Origin: Rhodospirillales bacterium Ga0074136
GTDB lineage: Bacteria > Pseudomonadota > Alphaproteobacteria > Acetobacterales > Acetobacteraceae
NCBI GenBank assembly: GCA_001464375.1
Contig: LNEW01000078.1
Location: 1 to 64,000, forward strand
Direction: 5' to 3'
DNA: 64,000 bases
Part shown: positions 40,875-50,113 of the stretch, piece after piece
Layout: each line of letters begins with the position of its first letter
Position numbering within the stretch: position 1 is the stretch's first letter
Notes under the pieces: model-generated
What the model was told of the DNA's origin: nothing
Database searches by the model: none
The model's input: the letters and a program-made list of their open reading frames with translations, nothing else
Program-made: the position numbers and the translations under genes

Positions 40875-42910
40875 TGCCTGAGGGCGCTTTCACGCTGAAC
40901 ACGCCGGCATCCCTCGCCACGGTCCCCCGCTGGGTCGCCTGGCAGACGCAGGACCGCAACAGGAAGCCCACCAAGGTGCCGCACCGCGCGGGCGGGGGCA
41001 TGGCCAAGTCAGACGACCCGGCCACCTGGTGCATCCGGCAAAGGGCAGAGGACTGCGCCGCGGTCCTTGCGAAGCCCTACGGGACCGGGGGTGTCGGCAT
41101 TATGCTGGGCGATCACCTCGGTATGGCAATCGGCGGTATCGACCTGGACACCTGCCGCGATGCCGCCGGCGAGCTCGCGCCCTGGGCCAATGACGTGATG
41201 CAACGCTTCAGCTCCTACACCGAGGTGTCGCCATCGGGCACCGGCGTGAAGGTGTTCTTCGCGTTCGACGGTGCCGAGCTGGTGCAGATTCGCAAGGCAA
41301 TGGGGTCTGAGCACGGGCGCCAGTTCAAGCGCCGCACCGGCACCGATCACCCGCCGGCCATCGAGCTCTATGTTGGCAATCGGTTCTTCGCGGTCACTGA
41401 CCAACGGCTACCCGACATGCCGGCCGAGCTTCGCCACGTCGACCTGGACACGCTGCTATGGCTGGTTCTCGAAGCTGGCCCGGCCTTCGCTGGGCAACCA
41501 GCGGCGACGAAGGCGCGCCCGGCAGGCGCACGCCGGGGCAGCGCGCCAGCCGATGGCAGCCGCAGCGCCGTCGCCTTCAGGATCGCCCGCAACGTGCAGC
41601 GCGCCGGCGACGGGTTCGAGGAGATGGTCCGCGCGCTTGAGGCCGAGCCGCTGGCCCGTGAATGGCTTGAGGAAAAGGGGCAGGCCGGCGGCGGGCGCGA
41701 GCTCCGCAGGCTTTGGGAGCGATGCGCCACCAGCGCGCCGCCCAAATGGCTGGAACGGTGCCAGGCTACGCGCGACGGCGAGCCGCGCGGCAACCTGCAC
41801 AACGCCATGCTGGCGCTGCGCGAAGATCCCCGCGTCGCCGGCGTGTTCCGCTTCGATGACATGCTTCGCGCCACCGTGACGGCCGCGGACGATCGCCCGG
41901 CTGAGCTGCGCCCTGTCACTGATGGCGACGTGTCCAGGCTTCAGGAATGGCTTCAGCAGGCTGGGCTTGAGACGCTAAGCCGAGACACGGCCCACCAGGC
42001 GGTCGACCTGCGCGCCAGTGAATGCGCCTTCCATCCCGTGCGCGACTACCTGGACGGGCTGCGATGGGATGGGGAGCGGCGCTTGCACGGGTGGCTTCAC
42101 ACATACCTCGGCGCCGATCACACGGCCTACGCCAGCGGCATCGGCCGCATGTTCCTGATCGCAATGGTGGCCCGCATCTTCAAGCCGGGCTGCAAGTGCG
42201 ACTACATGCTGATCCTGGAAGGTCCGCAGGGTGCGCGGAAATCGACCGCGTGCGCGATTCTCGGCGGCGGGTGGTTCTCTGACAACCTGCCGGACATTCG
42301 CGCCGGCAAGGACGTGTCTCAGCACCTCAACGGCAAGTGGCTGATCGAGGTGGCCGAGCTGTCCGCCCTCGATAAGGCCGAGGCCGCGGCGCTGAAGGCA
42401 TTCGTCACTCGGTCGGAGGAACGATATCGGCCGAGCTATGGCCGCAAGGAAGTCATCGAGCCGCGGCAATGCGTGTTCATTGGCACGACCAACGCCTCGG
42501 CGTATCTGCGCGACGCAACCGGCGCGCGCCGGTTCTGGCCCGTGAAGGTGGGCGCCGTCGACACCCACGCGCTGCGCCAGGACCGTGATCAGCTATTCGC
42601 GGAGGCCGTCCATGAGTTCCGCCGCGGCACCACCTGGTGGCCCGATGGCGACTTCGAGGCGCAGCATATCCAGCCCCAGCAGGATGCGCGGTTTGAGGCG
42701 GATGCCTGGGAACAGGCTATCGGTGAATGGCTGGCCGGCAAGCCCCGCGTGACGGTCCTTGAAGTCGCGGTGAGCGCGCTTAGCATCGAAAAAGGCAAGG
42801 TCGGAACCAGCGAACAACGCCGGATCGCCGCCATTCTTGAGCGCATGGGCTGGGTTCACGGCAAGCGAACCACGCACGGCCGCCCCTGGGTTCGGGGGAA
42901 TGACGCATGA
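40874..42910 (+). CDS. VapE-family primase/helicase-like replication protein
   Basis: N-terminal prim-pol-like region (RWVAWQ...KVPHRAG...GIDLDTC...YTEVSPSGTGVKVFFAF); VapE core YMLILEGPQGARKSTACAILGGGWFSDNLPDI...LNGKWLIEVAELSALDKAEAAALKAFVTRSEERYRPSYGRKEVIEPRQCVFIGTTNASAYLRDATGARRFWPVKVG. Confidence 0.85.
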   Translation: MPEGAFTLNTPASLATVPRWVAWQTQDRNRKPTKVPHRAGGGMAKSDDPATWCIRQRAEDCAAVLAKPYGTGGVGIMLGDHLGMAIGGIDLDTCRDAAGELAPWANDVMQRFSSYTEVSPSGTGVKVFFAFDGAELVQIRKAMGSEHGRQFKRRTGTDHPPAIELYVGNRFFAVTDQRLPDMPAELRHVDLDTLLWLVLEAGPAFAGQPAATKARPAGARRGSAPADGSRSAVAFRIARNVQRAGDGFEEMVRALEAEPLAREWLEEKGQAGGGRELRRLWERCATSAPPKWLERCQATRDGEPRGNLHNAMLALREDPRVAGVFRFDDMLRATVTAADDRPAELRPVTDGDVSRLQEWLQQAGLETLSRDTAHQAVDLRASECAFHPVRDYLDGLRWDGERRLHGWLHTYLGADHTAYASGIGRMFLIAMVARIFKPGCKCDYMLILEGPQGARKSTACAILGGGWFSDNLPDIRAGKDVSQHLNGKWLIEVAELSALDKAEAAALKAFVTRSEERYRPSYGRKEVIEPRQCVFIGTTNASAYLRDATGARRFWPVKVGAVDTHALRQDRDQLFAEAVHEFRRGTTWWPDGDFEAQHIQPQQDARFEADAWEQAIGEWLAGKPRVTVLEVAVSALSIEKGKVGTSEQRRIAAILERMGWVHGKRTTHGRPWVRGNDA

Positions 42911-43052
42911 CGCACAATGACGCACTTCCCTTCCTAGTACCTGAGTGTGAAGGACACAGGGGAGGGGCACACAGGGGCACGCACACCCGCACACCCGCGC
43001 AGGAACACGTTGGCGAAATGCGTCATGTGCGTCATGTGCGTCATGCGTCATG
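42901..43052. repeat. Iteron-like TGACGCA(C) repeats in two convergent clusters (candidate replication origin)
   Basis: TGACGCATGACGCACAATGACGCAC (42901-42925) and, reversed, CATGACGCATGACGCACATGACGCACATGACGCAT (complement of 43018-43052). Confidence 0.75.
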
Positions 43053-43203
43053 CCCGGTCGCGCTGGCCCGCCTGGTGGCCGAAATCGCCGATCGCGTGGC
43101 CCGCCTGTCCCCGTCGCACCGCGACCCGGAAGCCTTTCACATGGACAAGCACACCCTCGCCAGCGAGCTGCGCGCGCTGGCACGGGCGATGGAGGCGGCA
43201 TGA
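42907..43203 (+). CDS. Hypothetical protein; N-terminal half is iteron-derived (start uncertain)
   Basis: VALARLVAEIADRVARLSPSHRDPEAFHMDKHTLASELRALARAMEAA looks protein-like; N-terminal HVRHVRHAS is repeat-encoded. Confidence 0.35.
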   Translation: MTHNDALPFLVPECEGHRGGAHRGTHTRTPAQEHVGEMRHVRHVRHASCPVALARLVAEIADRVARLSPSHRDPEAFHMDKHTLASELRALARAMEAA

Positions 43204-43580
43204 GCAATCCCTTCTACCGGACGGCCTTCTGGCGCCGCCTGCGCTTGGCCGCGCTGGCTCGCTCGCCCCTATGCGTCACCGCCGGGTGCGGGAAGGCCGC
43301 GGTGGTGGCGGACCACATCATCCCGCGCAGCAAGGGCGGGCAGGACAGCCTCGATAACCTGGTGGGCCGGTGCATCACCTGCCACAACGCGCGCAGGGGC
43401 ACAGGCGAGCCCCGCCTGGCCGGCTGCGATGCGGATGGCACTCCGCGCGACCGCGGGCACTGGTGGCGCGCGCCGACGCGGGAAGGAATCTCTCACAGCT
43501 GGCCGGCCGGGACCGCACTGCCCGGTCCCAAAGTGGTTAGTTTCCGACTGTCGAAGTCGGATATTCAGGACTTCGATTGA
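43200..43580 (+). CDS. HNH endonuclease
   Basis: CVTAGCGKAAVVADHIIPRSKGGQDSLDNLVGRCITCHNARRG; immediately upstream of TerL. Confidence 0.9.
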   Translation: MSNPFYRTAFWRRLRLAALARSPLCVTAGCGKAAVVADHIIPRSKGGQDSLDNLVGRCITCHNARRGTGEPRLAGCDADGTPRDRGHWWRAPTREGISHSWPAGTALPGPKVVSFRLSKSDIQDFD

Positions 43581-45169
43581 TGGGCAAGCGCGGACCCGGC
43601 GCCAAGCCGGTGAAGGTGCCCCCATCGCCTGCGCGGAAGCCGCCACGGCGCCGCGCTGGTGGCGCCACACGGGCTGAGCGTGTCATCCGGTGGTGCGAGG
43701 CCCTGACTATCACCAGCGGGGCGCAGGCGGGCCGGAAACTGCGCCTGCGGCCGTGGCAGAAGGTGATCCTGCGCCGCATCTACGCGGCTGGCCCGGACGG
43801 GCGCCGGCCGATCCGCACTGCGGTAATCAGCATGGGCAGGAAGGGCGGCAAGACGACGTTGTGCGCTGCGCTGGCGCTCTGCCACCTGGTCGGGCCGGAA
43901 TCGGTGCAGCGGGGGCAGGTGGTGAGCGCCGCGGCCGATCGCGGGCAGGCGCGCATCCTGTTCAACGAGCTGAAGGCCTTCGCGATGGCCGAGCCGACGA
44001 TCGCCGACAGGTTGATCTTCCGGGACTACAACGCGACCGTGGAGGACGCGATCACGGGCAGCGTCTTCAGCGCGCTGTCGGCGGACCATCGCAAGGCGCA
44101 CGGCCTGTCCCCGACCGTGGCGATTTGCGATGAGGTGGCGCAGTGGCGCGGGCGCGAGCTGCTGGACGCGCTGCGCACCGGCCAGGGCGCGCACGCCGAG
44201 CCGTTGCTGCTCGCAATCAGCACCCGATCCCCGGACCCTGATAATCCGCTGGAGGAGCTGATCCGCTACGCTGGGCAGGTGGAGGATGGGACGATCGAAG
44301 ACCGCACCTTCACTGGCGCCGTCTTCAGCGCGCCGATCGACGCGGACCCATGGGCCGAGGCGACCTGGCGCATGGCGAACCCGGACGCCGATTCGGTCCG
44401 CATCGCGGATATCGAGGTGCAGGCGGTGCAGGCGCAGCGTCTGCCGAGCATGGAATCGGCCTTCCGCGCCTATGTGCTCAACCAGCCGGTCACGCCGGAT
44501 GAGCGGTTCATCGGCCCGGCGGATTGGGATGGGTGTGCCGGCGAGGCAGAAGCGCGCGGCCCGTGCTTCGGCGGGCTGGACCTGTCCTCGGGCGCGGCGG
44601 ACCTGACAGCCTTCGCGCTCTACTGGCCGGAGACGGGGCGGCTGAAGGTCACGGCCTTCCTGCCGGCGGCGGCGGTGGAGGTGAAGCAGCGCGAGGATCA
44701 CGCGCCCTATCGCGAGTGGATCGGCCGCGGCCTGGTGGTGGAGATGCCCGGCCGCGCGATCGATCGGCCTTGGCTGCTGACGTGGATCGCGCAGGCGGTG
44801 GAGGGGCTCGACCTGGTGGGCATCGCCTGCGACCGCTGGGGGTTGGCGGACGTGCAGGCGGTGCTCGACCGCGAGGGCATCCCGCTGGCGCTGCGCCCGC
44901 ACGGGGCGGGCTACAAAGACATGTCCCCGGCGATTACGGCCTTCGAGGCGCTGGTGTTGGAGGCGAAGCTGTACCACGCGGGCAACCCGCTCTTGCGCTG
45001 GTCTGTGGCGAATGCCGCGGTCGATATGGACCCGGCGGGCAATAGAAAGCTGTCCAAGGACCGCGCGCGCGGGCGCATCGATCCCCTGGTGGCGGCAGTG
45101 ACGGCGGTAGGCCTGGCAGCGAAGGAACCGGCGCCGGCGACGTTCGCAAATGTCGGGTGGATCGGGTGA
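43580..45169 (+). CDS. Phage terminase large subunit
   Basis: Walker A-like SMGRKGGKTTLCAALALCHLVGPE, Walker B-like PTVAICDEVAQW, nuclease-domain GGLDLSSGAADLTAFALYWPE. Confidence 0.92.
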   Translation: MGKRGPGAKPVKVPPSPARKPPRRRAGGATRAERVIRWCEALTITSGAQAGRKLRLRPWQKVILRRIYAAGPDGRRPIRTAVISMGRKGGKTTLCAALALCHLVGPESVQRGQVVSAAADRGQARILFNELKAFAMAEPTIADRLIFRDYNATVEDAITGSVFSALSADHRKAHGLSPTVAICDEVAQWRGRELLDALRTGQGAHAEPLLLAISTRSPDPDNPLEELIRYAGQVEDGTIEDRTFTGAVFSAPIDADPWAEATWRMANPDADSVRIADIEVQAVQAQRLPSMESAFRAYVLNQPVTPDERFIGPADWDGCAGEAEARGPCFGGLDLSSGAADLTAFALYWPETGRLKVTAFLPAAAVEVKQREDHAPYREWIGRGLVVEMPGRAIDRPWLLTWIAQAVEGLDLVGIACDRWGLADVQAVLDREGIPLALRPHGAGYKDMSPAITAFEALVLEAKLYHAGNPLLRWSVANAAVDMDPAGNRKLSKDRARGRIDPLVAAVTAVGLAAKEPAPATFANVGWIG

Positions 45170-45170
45170 T

Positions 45171-45458
45171 TCAGTGTTTGATCGGGTGCTGCCGGCCCTC
45201 GGCTTCTGCCATGATGATTTGCTGCCGCGCCGCCTCGTGGCGGCTGTGTAGTTCGCCGTAGCGGCTCCGCTCTGTGCGCGTCGCGGCCGACCGTCCTTGT
45301 GCCTCGTCATCGTCAGAAGCAAATAGCTTCGCGACGTATGCGAAATACCACTCGGACTCATCGAAGGTCAGACCGACAAGAACCTCCCGACCGTCTTCGT
45401 CCGTTTTGAGCATTCGCATTTCCTCTAGAAATGGACGCTCCGCCTCGTTCACCGGCAT
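45171..45458 (-). CDS. Hypothetical protein, opposite strand inside the structural module
   Basis: MPVNEAERPFLEEMRMLKTDEDGREVLVGLTFDESEWYFAYVAKLF... Confidence 0.55.
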   Translation of the reverse strand: MPVNEAERPFLEEMRMLKTDEDGREVLVGLTFDESEWYFAYVAKLFASDDDEAQGRSAATRTERSRYGELHSRHEAARQQIIMAEAEGRQHPIKH

Positions 45459-45589
45459 CAGGGCTCCCCATGGGCAGCTTGATCGTTGCGACGCAACGCG
45501 CGCGCAGTCTATCGTTAGGCGCCTCCCGGTGGCGCGCCAACGCCATCCGGGAGGCTGACCACAACCGCGATCATCTGGAGATCACGACC

Positions 45590-45847
45590 ATGGCTGACAG
45601 CCAAGCTACCGCCCCGAATCGGTCCCGCGCCACCGACCGCATCATCGATGCGATCGACAAGCTGAGCTATGCCAGGAAGGGCTTGGCGCTGCTGATCAAC
45701 GCGACCGAGGGCGAAGGCGAAATCGACAACGACCACATTGCGTGGTGCGTCGACCACGTCCTGGCCGGCCTGGACGAGGCGCGGACAACGCTCGACCTGG
45801 AGCTTGACGAATTGCGCAGTCTGGCCGAGCCGACGCCAGCCGCCTGA
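45590..45847 (+). CDS. Hypothetical protein
   Basis: MADSQATAPNRSRATDRIIDAIDKLSYARKGLALLINATEGEGEIDNDHIAWCVDHVLAGLDEARTTLDLELDELRSLAEPTPAA. Confidence 0.5.
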   Translation: MADSQATAPNRSRATDRIIDAIDKLSYARKGLALLINATEGEGEIDNDHIAWCVDHVLAGLDEARTTLDLELDELRSLAEPTPAA

Positions 45848-45904
45848 CCGCCCAACGCCCCGCCTCGCCGTTGGCGAGGCGGGGCTCGGTCCGCGTTGAA
45901 AATG

Positions 45905-45974
45905 CTCCAGCGAGCACGAATTTGTTGACAGAGACAGCCTCAAAGGAGCACAAGAGATTCCGTGCTCACTGGAG
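45905..45974. promoter_or_regulatory. Candidate operator/promoter: inverted repeat flanking TTGACA, upstream of a MerR-like gene
   Basis: CTCCAGCGAGCACGAAT (45905-45921) and ATTCCGTGCTCACTGGAG (45957-45974) are near-perfect inverted arms; TTGACA at 45925-45930. Confidence 0.55.
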
Positions 45975-45984
45975 GCCCTTTGGT

Positions 45985-46548
45985 ATGAACGCGACGCTGG
46001 CGAAGAAGCTGCGATTCTCCGACGCCGTGTATGCCATCGGCACCACGCCGAAGTCGCTTCGCCTTTGGCTTCAGCGCGGTCTCGTGAACATCCATACGCC
46101 GAAGCCTGCCGGCGGCGGGTGGACCGAATACAGCTTCGTCGATATCGCGATCCTCTCGCTTGTCCGCACCTTCGCCAACTTCGGAGTGAACGTGCCGACC
46201 GCTAGCGCACTGGCAAACAGCGTCATGCGCGAGTTCTTCCCGGACGTGCTGGACGTTAGGAATGCTGAGGAAATGCCTGCCGGCGTTCTGGCGGTTTCCT
46301 GGAGCAACCGACGCATCCATCTCTTCCAGGCGGGCGAAGATTGGCAGATTCGCTTGGTCGACCTCTGGGGCACGAAGCTGACCCTCACCGAGGGCTTCGT
46401 CACTGAGCTGCCAAGCAGCGTTTCGGAGCTGCGCCGCGAAATCGAGCCGGCGCCCGTCTATCTCTCCATCGACGTTGAAGCGGTGCTTCGCGCGGCTTTC
46501 GAGCGTGCCGACGAAAGCGTGAACGAAGGCAGGGACGAGGAGGAGTGA
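45985..46548 (+). CDS. MerR-like HTH regulator
   Basis: KKLRFSDAVYAIGTTPKSLRLWLQRGLVNIHTPKPAGGGWTEYSFVDIAILSLVRTFANFGV resembles a MerR winged helix. Confidence 0.6.
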   Translation: MNATLAKKLRFSDAVYAIGTTPKSLRLWLQRGLVNIHTPKPAGGGWTEYSFVDIAILSLVRTFANFGVNVPTASALANSVMREFFPDVLDVRNAEEMPAGVLAVSWSNRRIHLFQAGEDWQIRLVDLWGTKLTLTEGFVTELPSSVSELRREIEPAPVYLSIDVEAVLRAAFERADESVNEGRDEEE

Positions 46549-46700
46549 CGGTGCCCTTCTCCCTGTCGGCGAGCACCCTTCCCACCGATGCCGCTGGGCA
46601 CGGCATGGAGCGCCGCGAGGCGCCCCGTCCCTCAGAAGGACGCCCATCCACCACCACGCCCGCCGAGACGGCGGCCGATCCCATGAAGGACACACCATGA
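46545..46700 (+). CDS. Candidate small ORF coupled to MCP (GTG start, 51 aa)
   Basis: GTG overlaps the upstream TGA and its TGA overlaps the MCP ATG (ATGA); VTVPFSLSASTLPTDAAGHGMERREAPRPSEGRPSTTTPAETAADPMKDTP. Confidence 0.3.
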   Translation: MTVPFSLSASTLPTDAAGHGMERREAPRPSEGRPSTTTPAETAADPMKDTP

Positions 46701-47995
46701 ATCACCTCCGCGCCCTTCTGGAGCGCCGCGCCGCCATCACGGCGGAAATGCGCTCCATCAACGACGCCGCCGGCGACAACGACCTGTCCGGCGACCAGGC
46801 CGGGCGCTTCGATGCGCTGCGCACCGAGCTGGCGCAGCTTGAGACGCGCATCGGCCGGCAGTCCGCCCTCGAAGATGCCGAGCGCCGGATGCAGGGCCAG
46901 CCCTATGGCGGCACCGGCGACCGCAACCTCGATCGCGAGCTGCGCAACTTCTCCCTGGTGCGCGCCATCGCCGGGCAGGCCGGCATCCCTGGCGTGGACG
47001 CCGCGCGCGAGCGCGAGCTGTCGCAGGAAATCGCGCAGCGCGCCGGCCGGCCCTTCCAGGGCATCGCGGTGCCCATGAGCGTGTTCCACCAGCCGGTGGA
47101 ACAGCGCGTTCTCACCACCACCCTGCCGGGCGGCGGGCCGGGCTCGAACCTGATCCAGACCGACCTTGCCGGCGGGCAGTTCATCGATCGCCTGCGCAAC
47201 GCGCTGGTGACGCGCCGCCTCGGCGCCCGCGTGCTCACCGGGCTGATGGGCAACCTCGATATCCCCAAGCTGAAGGCCAGCGCGACAACCGGGTGGGTGA
47301 ACGAGAACACCGCGCTGACCGCCAGCGACCACCAGTTCGAAAAGGTGAGCATGACCCCCAAGCACGCGGGCGCGCTCACCGAGCTGTCGCGCAACATGCT
47401 TCAGCAGCCCAGCGTCGACGTGGAGAACCTGGTGCGCGGGGACTTCGCCGCCATCCTTGCCGAGGCGGTGGACCAAGCCGCCATCAACGGCAGCGGCACG
47501 GCGCCGGTGCCGCGCGGGATCTTGAACACCGCGGGCATCGGCTCCGTGGCGATCGGCGCCAACGGCGGCCCGATCACCTGGGATGCAGTGGTGAACCTCG
47601 CCGCCGAGCTGGATATCGACAACGTGGAGGGCGGCGCCTTCCTCACCAACGCGCTGGTGCGTCGCAACGCCATGCGGACCGTGAAGGTGTCGGGCCAGCC
47701 GGTCTATGTCATGGAACGCCCGGACCAGCTCGCCGGCTATCCGGCGGCGGTGACGAACATGGTCCCGTCGAATCTGGTCAAGGGATCGTCTGGCGCCGTG
47801 TGCTCGGCTCTGATCTTCGGCCGGTGGTCGGACCTGATCCTCGGCTACTGGTCCGAGCTGGATATCCTGGTGAACCCGTTCGAGACGACGGCCTACGCCA
47901 AGGGCAACGTGCAGGTGCGCGCGATGCTCACCATGGACGTGGCGGTGCGCTACCCGCAGTCCTTCGCGGCGATCCAGGACCTGACCACGCCGTGA
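46697..47995 (+). CDS. HK97-family phage major capsid protein
   Basis: MNHLRALLERRAAITAEMRSINDAAGDNDLSGDQAGRFDALRTELAQLETRI...GWVNENTALTASDHQFEKVSMTPKHAGALTELSRNMLQQ. Confidence 0.95.
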   Translation: MNHLRALLERRAAITAEMRSINDAAGDNDLSGDQAGRFDALRTELAQLETRIGRQSALEDAERRMQGQPYGGTGDRNLDRELRNFSLVRAIAGQAGIPGVDAARERELSQEIAQRAGRPFQGIAVPMSVFHQPVEQRVLTTTLPGGGPGSNLIQTDLAGGQFIDRLRNALVTRRLGARVLTGLMGNLDIPKLKASATTGWVNENTALTASDHQFEKVSMTPKHAGALTELSRNMLQQPSVDVENLVRGDFAAILAEAVDQAAINGSGTAPVPRGILNTAGIGSVAIGANGGPITWDAVVNLAAELDIDNVEGGAFLTNALVRRNAMRTVKVSGQPVYVMERPDQLAGYPAAVTNMVPSNLVKGSSGAVCSALIFGRWSDLILGYWSELDILVNPFETTAYAKGNVQVRAMLTMDVAVRYPQSFAAIQDLTTP

Positions 47996-48522
47996 CCCCG
48001 AGCCGGTTCCCCGATGGGATGGAAAGGCGCGCAGCGACCGAGCTGCGCGCCGCCGGCCGCCGGCTGGAAGGCTACGCGGCCGTATTCGATAGCCCCGCGC
48101 GGATCGGCGGCTTCACCGAGATCATCAAGCCTGGCGCCTTCCGCGCGACACTGGAGGCGCGTGCAGACGTGCTTGCCCTGGTCGACCACGATCCGGCCCG
48201 CCTTCTGGCGCGCACCGCATCGGGCACCCTGCGCCTGGCCGAGGATTCGCGCGGGCTGTCCTTCGCGATCGACGTTCCCGACACGCAGCTCGGCCGCGAC
48301 GTGCTGGCGCTGGCCGAGCGTCGCGACCTCGGCGGCATGTCCTTCAGCTTCCGCACAAAGGCCGAGGGCTGGCCCGCTGCCGATCGGCGCGAGCTGCGCG
48401 CGGTGGACTTGATCGAAGTCTCGGTGGTGCAGGCGTTCCCTGCGTATTCCGCAACCAGCGTGCAGGCGCGATCGCGCGGCGCGCGGGTGGCGTGGCGCCG
48501 CCGCCTGGTGGAGGCGCTGTGA
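47992..48522 (+). CDS. HK97-family prohead protease
   Basis: RRLEGYAAVFDSPARIGGFTEIIKPGAFRATLEARADVLALVDHDPARLLART...GLSFAIDVPDT; GTG start overlapping the MCP stop. Confidence 0.92.
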   Translation: MTPSRFPDGMERRAATELRAAGRRLEGYAAVFDSPARIGGFTEIIKPGAFRATLEARADVLALVDHDPARLLARTASGTLRLAEDSRGLSFAIDVPDTQLGRDVLALAERRDLGGMSFSFRTKAEGWPAADRRELRAVDLIEVSVVQAFPAYSATSVQARSRGARVAWRRRLVEAL

Positions 48523-49880
48523 TGGGGATTTTCGATCGCATCCTTCGCCGCGGCGAGACGCGCGCTGCGACAGCTGGTTCTTCCCTCGGTTCGGCCTTTG
48601 CGCCGGGCGCCACGTCCGCCGGGCACCTGGTAAACGCGCGGATCGTGGAGAACCTCTCCACCGTCATGGCGTGCGTCGGCGCCAATGCCAGCGCGCTGGC
48701 GAGCCTGCCGGCCTATGTCTACCGGCGCGAGGGGCGCGGCCGCACCGAGGTGAACGACCATCCCGTCAGCCGGCTGACGCGTCGGCCAAACGACGCGCAG
48801 ACCTGGCCCGACTGGATCGAATGGACCGTCGCGCAGGCATTGCTCCACGGCAACGCACTGTCCGTCATCGACTACGATGGCGCCGGCCGGCCGCTCGCGC
48901 TGCGCCCGATCCCATGGGGCAACGTGCAGCCGATCCTACTGGCGAACGGCACCCTTGCCTTCGACGTGGTGGCCCACACGGCGCCATGGGGCGGCACGGG
49001 CCAGCCGCGGCGCTTCCTGGCCGGCGAGGTGTTCCACCTGCGCGACCGCAGCGACGATGGGTTGCTCGGTCGGTCCCGCCTGTCCCGCGCGCCCGAGGTG
49101 CTGGGCAACGCCCTCGCGCTTCAGGAATGGACCGGCGCCATGTGGCGAAACGCGGCGACGCCGGCCGGCGCGCTGAAGTTCCCCAGCGCGCTGACGAAGG
49201 AACAGGTGGACCGCATTCGGTGGCAGCTTGAGCAGGGCTTCACTGGTACGCACAATGCGCGCAAGGCGCTGATCCTGGAATCTGGCGCCGAGTGGCAGTC
49301 CATCAGCGTGAGCCCCGAGGATGCCGAGGTGCTGGCGAGCCGGCGCTTCAGCGTGGAGGAGCTGTGCCGCGTCTACCAGGTGCCGCCGCCGCTGGTGCAG
49401 GACTACAGCAACAACACCTTCACCAATTCGGCGCAGGCGGCCCTCTGGTTCGCGCAGTTCGCGCTTGGCCCATGGGCGCGCAAGATCGAAGCGGAGTTCG
49501 CGCGCAGCGTCTTCACCGACCCTGCGCTGCACCTGGAGATCGACTTGTCGGGCCTTATGCGCGGCGACTACGCGGCGCGCTGGCAGGCGCACGAAATCGC
49601 GGTCCGCAACGGTATCCTGGACGCGAACGAGGTGCGCGAAATCGAAGGATGGAACCCGCGGGCCGAGACGGCGCCGCCCGCCGTGCAGGAGCCCCGCCAG
49701 CGCAGTGAGCGCCGCGCCGACGATGCCGCGCCGGCAATCCAGTTCCGGCCGGTGGTGAACGTCAACGTGGAGCCCGCGCCGGTGACGGTGGTGGACAACC
49801 ATCCGGCGCGTGCGGTGCAGACTGTAGAGCGCGATGCCGATGGCGAGATCGCACGCACCGTGACGGCTTACGAGCGATGA
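48522..49880 (+). CDS. HK97-family phage portal protein
   Basis: MGIFDRILRRGE...LPAYVYRREGRGRTEVNDHPVSRLTRRPNDAQTWPDWIEW...VYQVPPPLVQDYSNNTFTNSAQAALWFAQFALGPW. Confidence 0.95.
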   Translation: MGIFDRILRRGETRAATAGSSLGSAFAPGATSAGHLVNARIVENLSTVMACVGANASALASLPAYVYRREGRGRTEVNDHPVSRLTRRPNDAQTWPDWIEWTVAQALLHGNALSVIDYDGAGRPLALRPIPWGNVQPILLANGTLAFDVVAHTAPWGGTGQPRRFLAGEVFHLRDRSDDGLLGRSRLSRAPEVLGNALALQEWTGAMWRNAATPAGALKFPSALTKEQVDRIRWQLEQGFTGTHNARKALILESGAEWQSISVSPEDAEVLASRRFSVEELCRVYQVPPPLVQDYSNNTFTNSAQAALWFAQFALGPWARKIEAEFARSVFTDPALHLEIDLSGLMRGDYAARWQAHEIAVRNGILDANEVREIEGWNPRAETAPPAVQEPRQRSERRADDAAPAIQFRPVVNVNVEPAPVTVVDNHPARAVQTVERDADGEIARTVTAYER

Positions 49881-50113
49881 AGGATGGCGCCGCCATGCCG
49901 GGCTGGCCGCTGTTTCTCCGCAGGGAGATGGCCGCGGCCTTCCTCGGCCTGTCGCCGGCGACCTTCGACAACGCGGTGAAGGACGGACTGCTTCCGCGCG
50001 CCTTGCCGCTGGTGGGCAGCGTGAAGGCCTGGCACCGGGCCGACCTGGAGGCGTGGGCCGAGGATCGCCGCGCAGCATCCGAGAACGTCCCAAACGAGTG
50101 GGACGCCGCATGA
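49877..50113 (+). CDS. AlpA/excisionase-like HTH protein
   Basis: WPLFLRREMAAAFLGLSPATFDNAVKDGLLPRALPLVGSVKAWHRADLEAWAEDRRAA; precedes the integrase. Confidence 0.7.
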   Translation: MKDGAAMPGWPLFLRREMAAAFLGLSPATFDNAVKDGLLPRALPLVGSVKAWHRADLEAWAEDRRAASENVPNEWDAA

